23,642 nt of DNA from positions 1-23,642 of the forward strand of contig MHDQ01000284.1 of assembly GCA_001803565.1 (NCBI GenBank). Direction: 5' to 3'. Shown one piece after another: positions 14,147 through 21,941 of this stretch (its first letter is position 1; each line of letters starts with the position of its first letter). The DNA is from Nitrospinae bacterium RIFCSPLOWO2_12_FULL_45_22. GTDB taxonomy: Bacteria; 2-12-FULL-45-22. A program made the position numbers and the translations under genes. The notes beneath the pieces were generated by a model. The model made no database searches. It worked only from the letters and a program-made list of their open reading frames with translations, and was not told the origin of the DNA.

Positions 14147-15304
14147 ATGAAGAAGAGAATAATATTTTTTGAATCCTACTATCGATCCTTCTATGGTGCG
14201 CAGCAGAATCTACTTAGGCTTATACGGTTTCTTGACCGATCGAGATTCGAGCCGCTAATCATTATGCCTGGAGATGGGCCCTTGCGCATCGCTGCTGAAA
14301 AATATGGCATTCCGGTGAAGATCATTCCATATCCTCAGGCGCTCGATGTATTTGGTGGAAAACTGACCAGTTCAATGTTTTATCAGCTATCTGCCTGCTT
14401 TCACTTAGTAAGATATAGTCTTCAACTCTATAAATCTCTGAAGAATGAGCAAGTAGATATTATATGTTGTAATCAACGGCGTTCGCTTCTAACGATTGGA
14501 TTTATGGCAAAGCTCTGTAGAATCCCTCTAATCTGGTATCTCCGTACTGACATACCCAAGAGATTCCTGGATGATATAGGCTTATTCCTTGCAGATAAGA
14601 TTGTTTGCGTATCAGAAGGTGTGGAAAAAATTTTTACTGATAGGCAGAAACGGCATTATTCGAGGAAGTTTGTGGTTATTCATAATGGAGTAGAGCTGGA
14701 TCGCTTCTCCGGCGAGATTGAAAGCTTTCGAAAAAGCACCTCTATTCCTGAGAAGGACTTCGTTATTGGTATGGTTTCAGCGATTCGCCCCCTAAAAGGG
14801 CACCGCTTCTTTATTGAGGCAGCTCGAAGGATGCTGCGAGAATACTCTCATGTTCATTTTGTTATCGTGGGCGGGCCGAACAATAACGAAGAATCCTCTT
14901 ATCTGAACCAGTTGAAAGATCAGGTTCAACAGCTAGGAATTGGAAACAGAGTACATTTCTTAGGATTTAGAACTGATATCCCTTCAATCATGAAGGGGCT
15001 TGATCTTCTTGTTCTGCCAAGTTTTGCTGAAGGCCTTCCTAATGTCATCTTAGAAGCAATGGCTAGCGGTAAAGCAGTAATTGCTTCTAGGGTCGGTGGA
15101 GTAGAGCAGGTTGTAGTCGATCATGAAACGGGTTTACTTGTCCTTCCTAGAGACACTGAGGCGCTTTATAAGGCAATGCTCGAACTGATTAAGAGGCCGG
15201 CCAAGGTGAAGGTGATGGGAATTAAGGGAAAGGAAAGAGTGGAGAAATACTTTAGTATGAGCGGCTGTGTTAGAAAATTTGAGGATGTTCTTACAACGAT
15301 ATAA
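14147..15304 (+). CDS. GT4-family glycosyltransferase (group 1)
   Basis: A 385-residue GT-B enzyme. The N-terminal acceptor domain begins RIIFFESYYRSFYGAQQNLL with the GAQQNLL loop. The C-terminal donor domain has VIGMVSAIRPLKGHRFFIEA (R213 and K217 near the phosphates), a VGG loop, and the E-x7-E motif with E295 and E303 in FAEGLPNVILEAMASG, then GLLVLPRD. It would add a hexose or amino sugar from a nucleotide donor with retention of configuration, on the cytoplasmic side. AAGGGTAAT precedes ATG 14147. The gap to the upstream sulfatase-fold gene is 42 bases and the downstream gene follows in 13 bases, so it is probably in the same transcript. The donor sugar cannot be told. Confidence 0.88.
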   Translation: MKKRIIFFESYYRSFYGAQQNLLRLIRFLDRSRFEPLIIMPGDGPLRIAAEKYGIPVKIIPYPQALDVFGGKLTSSMFYQLSACFHLVRYSLQLYKSLKNEQVDIICCNQRRSLLTIGFMAKLCRIPLIWYLRTDIPKRFLDDIGLFLADKIVCVSEGVEKIFTDRQKRHYSRKFVVIHNGVELDRFSGEIESFRKSTSIPEKDFVIGMVSAIRPLKGHRFFIEAARRMLREYSHVHFVIVGGPNNNEESSYLNQLKDQVQQLGIGNRVHFLGFRTDIPSIMKGLDLLVLPSFAEGLPNVILEAMASGKAVIASRVGGVEQVVVDHETGLLVLPRDTEALYKAMLELIKRPAKVKVMGIKGKERVEKYFSMSGCVRKFEDVLTTI

Positions 15305-15317
15305 CTTGGGAAACATC

Positions 15318-16262
15318 ATGAAAGCCATCAGTGCTTTTCTTTCTATATATATGATTATGCTCGTTACAGCCATTTTATATTCGTCTAACGAATTGAAAAT
15401 TGAGCCATTATCGATGTCAAAAGCCTTGGGAGCTGAGAGAGGCAATATCAAGTTTGGCCTGTATTCGGCCATTCCGATGAAGGGATCGCGAGAGGAGCAG
15501 ATTGCACGGATGAAAGAATTACAAGCGATGGCTGTGAATACGGTGATTGAAGGGCGGTATAATCTTGGCGAACGATTTACACAGTTTGTTCGTGACCTTC
15601 ATGCCCATGGGATCAAACTGGCTGCCAGGGTAACTAAATCGAAGGATTGGTACGGCCCAGGAGGGAAAGGGAATTTTGAGCTATCCCAAGCAGAAAAAAA
15701 ACTAAGAGAAGCCTCTACCTTCGCAGAATTTTTTGACTATCTTTATTTAGCCCATGAAGTCCATGAGTTTGCGACCCACGAAGAGAGAGTAAGGATGTAT
15801 AGACTTGCCAAGCAGTATTTTCCCGAAACCCCCATCATTATGTATTACGGCGCGTCTATTGATCGGATGGAACAAAAGCCCGGTAAGCTGAACCATCGAT
15901 ATGGTCCGGGTGAATGTGATATAGCCCTTATCAGTGTCGGAAAAGCCAGGATTGATGGTAAGATTGATATAGAAGACGCTCTAAAAAGACTTGGACAGCT
16001 TAGGGATATCATCAAACAAAGATCACCCACAGTAGAGGTCTGGGTTGTTAGGAGTTTTGCCCGTGATGATGCTATGAGAAGTGAGAAAACAAGTATGTGG
16101 TTTCCAGAGGAAATACGATCATATGGAAGAGCTTTGATACAGTCCGGTAAGTTGGATGGGTTTTTCTTTAGAGGCTATGGCAGATTCACCTACGACCTGG
16201 GTTATCCTGAATGGGAGGAGCAACGTAGAGCCTTCGGATCTATAGCCCCAATGAAAAAATAA
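15318..16262 (+). CDS. Exported or membrane-anchored protein of unknown family, possibly a TIM-barrel hydrolase-like fold
   Basis: I start this gene at ATG 15318, 13 bases after the GT4 stop, giving 314 residues. A start at 15267 would lie inside the GT4 gene and add non-conserved residues. Residues 3-22 (AISAFLSIYMIMLVTAILYS) form a signal peptide or anchor. The rest alternates strands and helices: KFGLYSAIPM, AVNTVIEGRYNLGERF, LHAHGIKLAARVTKS, EFFDYLYLAHEVHE, PIIMYYGASID, CDIALISVGK, VEVWVVRSFARDD and LDGFFFRGYGRF. These resemble successive beta strands with acidic or aromatic residues at their ends, as in glycoside-hydrolase TIM barrels (inference). I cannot name a family. The position among polysaccharide genes suggests periplasmic or surface processing of the glycan. 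Confidence 0.6.
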   Translation: MKAISAFLSIYMIMLVTAILYSSNELKIEPLSMSKALGAERGNIKFGLYSAIPMKGSREEQIARMKELQAMAVNTVIEGRYNLGERFTQFVRDLHAHGIKLAARVTKSKDWYGPGGKGNFELSQAEKKLREASTFAEFFDYLYLAHEVHEFATHEERVRMYRLAKQYFPETPIIMYYGASIDRMEQKPGKLNHRYGPGECDIALISVGKARIDGKIDIEDALKRLGQLRDIIKQRSPTVEVWVVRSFARDDAMRSEKTSMWFPEEIRSYGRALIQSGKLDGFFFRGYGRFTYDLGYPEWEEQRRAFGSIAPMKK

Positions 16263-16290
16263 CGATTAAAGCAAATGGAAAGCAAGATTT

Positions 16291-17781
16291 ATGAACAAAA
16301 AACCCAACATTGTATTAATTGTTCTTGATACAGCCAGGGCCCAGAACTTTTCCTGCTATGGCTATCCCAGATCAACGACACCAAATATTGATGCTATAGC
16401 AAAGGAAGGCACTTTGTTCTTAAACACCATAACACCTTCTCCCTGGACTCTTCCCTCACATGCTGCTATCTTTACAGGGATGCTTCCCTCAAAGCATGGG
16501 GCTCATGAAAAACATAAATTCCTTGACGGTTGCCACAAGACATTACCTGAGGTTCTAAAATCTACCGGCTATTATACCTGTGCCATATCCAACAATAGCT
16601 GGGTCAGCCCTTATTTTGGCTTTAGCAAAGGATTTGATATTTTTTTTAAACTATGGCAACTTTTCCAAGATGACTCTGATCCTCTTCCGGCTCTGAGAAA
16701 AAGATTCCTTGAAGAAAGAGATGCACGTGGGATCATTTTGGAGCTGTTGAGGCAAGGAAGCTTTAAAACCTTTGCTAATGGTTTATACAAACGTTTCTTT
16801 TATAAGAAGAGATATGACTGCGGAGCCAGACGGATTAATCGAATCGTTAGTCACTCACTTTTAAATATTCTTGGGAAAAAACAGCCATTCTTTTTGTTTA
16901 TCAATTATCTCGAGACTCATCTTAAATATCAGGCACCAGAACCCTATTATGGGCAGTTCCTACCAGAGGGCATGAACAAAGGGATTGCAAGTAAGGTTAA
17001 CCAGGATGCATTCAAATACATTGCAGGACAGGTTGAAATGGATAGGCTTGATTTTGAAGTATTGACCGCCCTATATGATGGTGAATTAGCCTATCTCGAC
17101 TTTCGGATTGGTGAATTATATAGTCATCTCAAGGGAAAAGGGTTATTGGATGACACCCTTTTAATTATAACGAGTGATCATGGTGAAAATCTCGGTGAGC
17201 ACAATCTGATGGATCACCAGTACTGCCTTTATGATACATTACTCAGAGTTCCTTTGATCGTTAGATACCCCGGGGTCTTTCCTGCTGGAGAAATGGTATC
17301 AACACAGGTTCAACTGGTGGATATTTTCCCAACTATCATGGATATTCTCCAAACTGATGACAAAGAGATGTCCCATGAGCTACACGGGCAAAGTTTGCTA
17401 CCCCATAAGTTGGGGGACCAAGAACGTACCTTCGCAGTGGCAGAGTATCTTGGCCCTCAGCCTGCTATAGAGATAATGGCAAAGCGATACCCTGGGAGCG
17501 AGCGCTATTTGAATAAATTTAATCGCAGCCTTTTTGCGATTAGGACCTCCAGCTGGAAGTTTATAGAGTCCTCCGATGGAAGAAATGAGCTTTATAACAT
17601 TCGGGATGACCCGGGAGAAGTCAACAACCTGATTAATACCCAACCGGCTAAAGCAAGGGAGCTTGAAAGGACACTAAAGGAGTGGAAAGAGAGCAATAAT
17701 ACCCGCTATATTGCTTCTGAACAGAAGGTAATAGATGGTGAAGTAAAGAAACGGCTGGAAGCCCTCGGGTATTTTACATAA
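16291..17781 (+). CDS. Sulfatase-fold (AlkP superfamily) enzyme with Thr nucleophile, second copy
   Basis: A 496-residue protein related to the one at 12644. D13 lies in NIVLIVLDTARAQNFSCYGY. The nucleophile position is T53 in TPSPWTLPSHAAIFTGMLPS, again not Cys or Ser. E208/H210 are in FLFINYLETHLKY, D296/H297 in LIITSDHGENLGEHN and H309 in LMDHQYCLYDTLLRVPLI. The C-terminal domain contains SLFAIRTSSWKFIES and NELYNIRDDPGEVNNL, the usual sulfatase C-terminal strands, and ends VKKRLEALGYFT. The spacing HGENLGEH followed by LYDTLLRVPLIVRYPG is standard for the superfamily. GGAAAG lies upstream of ATG 16291. Activity on phosphate, phosphonate or sulfate esters cannot be assigned; the missing Cys argues against ordinary sulfatase activity. 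Confidence 0.83.
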   Translation: MNKKPNIVLIVLDTARAQNFSCYGYPRSTTPNIDAIAKEGTLFLNTITPSPWTLPSHAAIFTGMLPSKHGAHEKHKFLDGCHKTLPEVLKSTGYYTCAISNNSWVSPYFGFSKGFDIFFKLWQLFQDDSDPLPALRKRFLEERDARGIILELLRQGSFKTFANGLYKRFFYKKRYDCGARRINRIVSHSLLNILGKKQPFFLFINYLETHLKYQAPEPYYGQFLPEGMNKGIASKVNQDAFKYIAGQVEMDRLDFEVLTALYDGELAYLDFRIGELYSHLKGKGLLDDTLLIITSDHGENLGEHNLMDHQYCLYDTLLRVPLIVRYPGVFPAGEMVSTQVQLVDIFPTIMDILQTDDKEMSHELHGQSLLPHKLGDQERTFAVAEYLGPQPAIEIMAKRYPGSERYLNKFNRSLFAIRTSSWKFIESSDGRNELYNIRDDPGEVNNLINTQPAKARELERTLKEWKESNNTRYIASEQKVIDGEVKKRLEALGYFT

Positions 17782-17791
17782 AACTGTTATC

Positions 17792-19105
17792 ATGTCCAAT
17801 ATTTCCCAAACCTATATCTCCAAGAGCAATAAGTTTGCTTATTTTTTACTGATTACAGTTTTCTTGCTGTCACCAATATATCTTTTTGCGTCAGGCGGAC
17901 CACAACTCGTGGATGCCCCTATTCTGCTTGCCATGATTTATATCCTTTTAACGCTTTATGACCATGAAATTCAATTATTAAGTCTTATTCTTATTGCTTT
18001 TTCCGCTTTTGTCTCATGGGCCATTGGGGTCAATATATATTATTATATGGATAGTTATAATCCATTTTATATTAAAGCGTCTTTGCAACTTTCTTATGTC
18101 ATGATGTTATTTCTCATATTTACTATTTTGTTTTTTAGGATATTAAATAAAAATGTAATTCCTTATATGTACACTGCACTATTATTAGCCATAATTACGC
18201 CACTGTTCATAAAGGGAAAAACAGAAGCTGGATTTATGGCCAGGCAAGCTCTATCTTTTAATAATCCAAATCAGATAGCCCTATACGCATTGTCGATAAT
18301 GGCCATAACACTTGTTCTGAATAATTACTTTACATTTCTAAGCAGAAGAGAAAAGATTTTGAGCCTCTTCGTATATACCGTTGTATTTATCTTGGGACAT
18401 TACTTTATAGTATTATCAGCATCCAGGGGCGGGCTCATAAGCTTAGTTTTGATAGACATGATTGCTATTTGGAAAACAAAGAAAAAAGCGCTATTTGCCA
18501 TATTAATGCCGGTAATTTTTGTAGCTTTTATATTTTTGCCCGATCGTGTTATTTCCCAATACAATTTATCTGAAATGAGGGCTGTAAAGAGATTGGTAAA
18601 CGCTGATCTTTCTGCGCTTTTAGCTAAAAGAACAGAGGGAAGGTTTGTTTTCCAGGATATTAGCATAATCTTTGGGCGTGGCAAAACCAACACTACTATC
18701 GGGAAAAAAGAAGTTCATAATACGTTAGGTGATATTCTCTATTCCTACGGTGTAATTGGTATTTGTTTATTTTCTATTTTCCTTGTTTTCTATTTGAAAC
18801 ATTGTATTTGTGTTAGCTACAATATTCTAATCCTACTGGCTTTTGTCCCAATGAATATTTCCCATAATCTTTTTCGGTTTAGGACGATATGGATTCTTCT
18901 CGCATTAGTCTATAGCATTGGATTAATTCGTGGTAATTCATACCCGCCTGAGCGGGATAACTCCTGTATCGAAGCCGATCTTCAATGGGATATGGAATAC
19001 CATCCTAATCCTGGCGCTCCCGCAGTAAACAAGGCTGTATCTTTACCCAAAAATTGGCCTGCCCAGAGGATGGGGGGAAATATCGTAAAGCATTGCCTCC
19101 CATAA
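17792..19105 (+). CDS. O-antigen polymerase/ligase-like membrane protein (Wzy/WaaL family) with abnormal C-terminal tail
   Basis: Residues 15-380 hold about ten membrane segments with the O-antigen ligase/polymerase arrangement. ASRGGLISLVLIDMIAIWK (S211-R212) is followed by a large external loop containing the R-x-V/F region EGRFVFQDISIIFGRG, then KEVHNTLGDILYSYGVIG with H309, which matches the family's catalytic-loop pattern. It would join repeat units in the periplasm or ligate the glycan to an acceptor. After the last membrane helix (ends near residue 379, SIGLIRGN) the remaining 57 or so residues are hydrophilic, rich in P, N and C, and begin at a CCCGC/GCGGG hairpin. They look like readthrough into foreign DNA. 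The start at 17792 lacks a clear ribosome site, 10 bases after the sulfatase-fold gene. Confidence 0.78.
   Translation: MSNISQTYISKSNKFAYFLLITVFLLSPIYLFASGGPQLVDAPILLAMIYILLTLYDHEIQLLSLILIAFSAFVSWAIGVNIYYYMDSYNPFYIKASLQLSYVMMLFLIFTILFFRILNKNVIPYMYTALLLAIITPLFIKGKTEAGFMARQALSFNNPNQIALYALSIMAITLVLNNYFTFLSRREKILSLFVYTVVFILGHYFIVLSASRGGLISLVLIDMIAIWKTKKKALFAILMPVIFVAFIFLPDRVISQYNLSEMRAVKRLVNADLSALLAKRTEGRFVFQDISIIFGRGKTNTTIGKKEVHNTLGDILYSYGVIGICLFSIFLVFYLKHCICVSYNILILLAFVPMNISHNLFRFRTIWILLALVYSIGLIRGNSYPPERDNSCIEADLQWDMEYHPNPGAPAVNKAVSLPKNWPAQRMGGNIVKHCLP
18943..18956 (+). repeat. Short GC hairpin at the base of the abnormal Wzy tail
   Basis: CCCGC, loop CTGA, GCGGG: a perfect five-pair stem in an otherwise A/T-rich gene, exactly where membrane topology ends and the odd tail begins. 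It may mark an insertion or recombination boundary. One copy is seen in the window. Confidence 0.4.
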
Positions 19106-19127
19106 ATCTTAGTCCTCCACAAAAATC

Positions 19128-20273
19128 ATGAGCAAGAAAGCCCTCTTCGTTGCCAATACGGGTTTTGCCCTGCTTAATTTCAGGCTCCCTTTAATGAAAT
19201 TTCTATCTGATAAAGGATGGTCTGTAGTTGCAGTGGCCAATGACGAAGCAGATTTTGCGAAAAGATTTGCAAAAGAAGGGATCAAATTCATAAATATGTT
19301 GATCGATCACAAAGGAACAAACCCCATTGCTGACATGGGCCTTATCCGGAGATTGAATGCACTTTACAAAAAAGAAGCCCCGACTCTTGTCCATCATTTT
19401 ACCATCAAGCCTGTTATATTTGGCTCACTTGCTGCTAAATGGGCAAAGATTCCCGCTATTGTCAACACTATTACCGGCTTGGGTTATGTATTTGAGAAGG
19501 GCGGATTCATGATGCGGATTGTAATGGAACTTTATAGACTTGCTTTATCAGGTAGACCGCAAGTAATTTTTCAACATAATGATGATTATCGTTTTTTCAT
19601 TTCCAATAATATCATCAGAGAGACAAAAGCCCGAGTAATATTGGGATCTGGGGTTAATACTGAAATTATACATCCGACTATGGCCAAAAAGTATAATGGC
19701 GGCTTAAGATTTTTATTCGCTTCAAGAATGCTATGGAGCAAAGGTGTTCGCGAATACGTCAGTGCAGCAGAAAAAATCAAGGAACAGTTTCCTGAAACCA
19801 GTTTTATTATGGCTGGTGGGGCATCTGGCGGCAGTGCAAAAGGAAATCCAGAAGCGATTCCTGAGAAATGGCTATATGATGTTAATACAATAGGAAGCGT
19901 AATATGGATGGGACGCATTCCTTTTGAAGACGTTATGCGTCTGTTAGATAATTCGGACGTGTTTGTTTTACCGTCATATTACCCAGAAGGGATACCGCGA
20001 TCACTCATAGAAGCTGCTGCTAAAGGAAAAGCGATTATAACAACAAATACACCAGGTTGCCGAGAAGTTGTTATTGATGGTACCAATGGTTTTTTGGTCC
20101 CGCCAAAAGATGTAAATTCATTAACAAATAGTTTGCTTAAATTTATTCGACAGCCAGAGTTGGCGGATCAAATGGGTACGGCAAGTCGTAAACGGGCGGT
20201 AAATATCTTTGATGAAAAAAAGATTTTAGATCAAACTGCCCTGGTCTATAAAGAAGTAGGGGTTATCTTGTAA
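19128..20273 (+). CDS. GT4-family glycosyltransferase, PglA-like branch
   Basis: A 381-residue GT-B enzyme. The N-terminus KKALFVANTGFALLNFRLPL, then VHHFTIKPVIFGSLAAKWAK and IVNTITGLGYVFEKGG, is the pattern of the group that includes PglA and related GalNAc/galactosyltransferases acting on undecaprenyl-diphosphate sugars. The donor domain has R200 and K205 in FASRMLWSKGVREY, and E287/E295 in YPEGIPRSLIEAAAKG (E-x7-E), then TTNTPGCREVVIDGTNGFLV. It probably adds an early sugar of the repeat unit next to the one placed by the 21942 phosphotransferase. The specific sugar is inferred by branch resemblance only. The start lacks a good ribosome site; the gap to the 17792 gene is 22 bases. Confidence 0.85.
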   Translation: MSKKALFVANTGFALLNFRLPLMKFLSDKGWSVVAVANDEADFAKRFAKEGIKFINMLIDHKGTNPIADMGLIRRLNALYKKEAPTLVHHFTIKPVIFGSLAAKWAKIPAIVNTITGLGYVFEKGGFMMRIVMELYRLALSGRPQVIFQHNDDYRFFISNNIIRETKARVILGSGVNTEIIHPTMAKKYNGGLRFLFASRMLWSKGVREYVSAAEKIKEQFPETSFIMAGGASGGSAKGNPEAIPEKWLYDVNTIGSVIWMGRIPFEDVMRLLDNSDVFVLPSYYPEGIPRSLIEAAAKGKAIITTNTPGCREVVIDGTNGFLVPPKDVNSLTNSLLKFIRQPELADQMGTASRKRAVNIFDEKKILDQTALVYKEVGVIL

Positions 20274-20279
20274 ATGTAG

Positions 20280-20477
20280 GGCTATAGTGTCAAATTTAAA
20301 GATGCAGGCATGGAATTCTAGGTTGTTGCTTCTAAATATGGAGAAAGCAATTTAAGAAACTGGTGGCATTATAGATATGTGACGCATACAGTATTATTCG
20401 AGTTTCTTAGATTATGCACTTCTTATTTTGATCCTCTCTTACATCTTTCCTTTCGTGATAAACTTCTAACAAGATAA
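20280..20477 (+). pseudogene. C-terminal remnant, probably of a SAM-dependent methyltransferase
   Basis: In the gap after the GT4 gene one frame reads YSVKFKDAGMEF, TAG (20316-20318), VVASKYGESNLRNWWHYRY, then about 33 further coding-like residues to TAA 20475-20477. The pattern (K-D-A-G-[MF]-E-[FV] leading to an aromatic-rich tail) resembles the final strand-helix region of class I methyltransferases that sit next to radical SAM genes in glycan loci. The upstream catalytic domain is absent. One stop interrupts the piece. Family assignment is tentative; the coding-remnant status is better supported. Confidence 0.4.
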
Positions 20478-20490
20478 GAGTAGAAATTTA

Positions 20491-21894
20491 GTGAAAAGAG
20501 CAAAAGTGCTATTGATAAGTCCACCTAAAGGTTTATTTGCTGGATGTCCTGAAAAACCCAAATTTCAGACACATCCCCAAGGTCTTCTATATATAGCCAG
20601 TATACTTCAAAAAAATAAGCATTATGTTGAAATCCTCGATGCTTGGAGTTTTGGTCTAAACTTAGATTCCATTAAAATAAAAATAATAGATTTCAATCCC
20701 CACATAGTTGGTATAACTGCTATGACAATTTTGGCTTACGATGCCTATCTGGTTGCTAAAGTGGTTAAGGAAATAGACTCTAAAATCGTCACTGTAATGG
20801 GAGGACCCCACGCAACTGCACTACCTGAGGAACCAATTAATACTGATAATATAGATATCGCTGTAATAGGCGAGGGGGAGTATACTATGGTGGCAATATG
20901 TAACCAAGTTGCCCAAGGAGGTGAAGATCTAAGTGAAATAAGGGGTATAGTGTATAAGTGTGGCAAAAAAGTTATAAAAACAGATCATGCTTACAGAATA
21001 GAGCAATTAGATAAGATACCATTTCCTGCTTATCACCTTTTACCTTCTATGGCAGATTACAATCCACCTCCCCATTGGGGCAAAAAGGGTAAGTTTGCTT
21101 CTGTTATAACCAGCCGTGGTTGTCCTTATGGATGTGCCTTCTGCTGTGTAAGTGAGGCTTGGGGTAGAAAGTATAGATATCGAAGCCCTGACAATGTAGT
21201 TGATGAGTTGGAGTTTTTAAACAAAAAATACGGTATAACCTTTATCTCTTTTAGAGATGCGGTAGCAACTCTTCACAAGCAAAGAATGATAGAAATATGT
21301 AAAGGTATAATCGACAGGAAATTAAAGATGAAATGGAACTGTAATGCTAAGGCTCATGAAGTAGATGAAGAACTTTTGAGATGGATGAAAAAGGCAGGAT
21401 GTAAAACTATTATGTATGGCATAGAATCTGGAAATGAGCAGATATTGTCTCAATTTAAACGGGCTGATAAGAAATTCATTGAACAGGCTATAAATCTTAC
21501 TCATAAAATCGGTATAACTCCCTATGGTTATTTTATGTTTGGTTTACCAGGGGAGACAAAAGAGACTATGAGAGAAACGATTGACTTTGCTAAAAGCTTA
21601 AAATTACATCAAGCTGGGTTTACTTCTGTAATACCTTTTCCTGGTACAAAACTATGGGATTATTGTATTAACCATAATCTTATCCTAACTACAGATTGGA
21701 GTAAATATGATTTAAAAGGTCTTCCACCAAGTAAACACCTAAATTTGAAAGCGGAAGAAATTCTTAGGGCTCAGAAAACCGCTTTTAGAGAATTCTACAT
21801 GAGACCAAAAGTTATATTCTATCAGTTAAAAAACATTAGGAGTTTTAATGATCTAAAAAATTATATCCTTGAAGCGCTTATAAATTTAATTTAA
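20491..21894 (+). CDS. B12-binding-domain radical SAM protein
   Basis: A 467-residue radical SAM enzyme. The N-terminal half (residues 5-170) is a cobalamin-binding-type Rossmann domain: VLLISPP, QGLLYIASIL, HIVGITAMTILAYDAYLVAK, VMGGPHATALPEE and IGEGE. It lacks the D-x-H-x-x-G lower-ligand motif (it reads DAWSFG at 50-55), as in many members. The SAM/4Fe-4S motif is C211-x3-C215-x2-C218 in TSRGCPYGCAFCC. A TIM-barrel core follows, with YGIESGNEQIL and YGYFMFGLPGETKETM. It starts at GTG 20491 (VKRAKVLLISPP); no better upstream codon exists. Codon use is visibly more A/T-rich than in flanking genes. Likely roles are C-methylation or radical modification of a sugar or lipid. The substrate is unknown. 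Confidence 0.85.
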   Translation: MKRAKVLLISPPKGLFAGCPEKPKFQTHPQGLLYIASILQKNKHYVEILDAWSFGLNLDSIKIKIIDFNPHIVGITAMTILAYDAYLVAKVVKEIDSKIVTVMGGPHATALPEEPINTDNIDIAVIGEGEYTMVAICNQVAQGGEDLSEIRGIVYKCGKKVIKTDHAYRIEQLDKIPFPAYHLLPSMADYNPPPHWGKKGKFASVITSRGCPYGCAFCCVSEAWGRKYRYRSPDNVVDELEFLNKKYGITFISFRDAVATLHKQRMIEICKGIIDRKLKMKWNCNAKAHEVDEELLRWMKKAGCKTIMYGIESGNEQILSQFKRADKKFIEQAINLTHKIGITPYGYFMFGLPGETKETMRETIDFAKSLKLHQAGFTSVIPFPGTKLWDYCINHNLILTTDWSKYDLKGLPPSKHLNLKAEEILRAQKTAFREFYMRPKVIFYQLKNIRSFNDLKNYILEALINLI

Positions 21895-21941
21895 GAGAAT
21901 GAAAGAATATCTATTTACCCCTGTAAAAAAAACCGCCGGAT

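Noticed and set aside
12644-17781. Classical formylglycine sulfatases
   Set aside because: Both proteins have Thr where the modified Cys or Ser must be.
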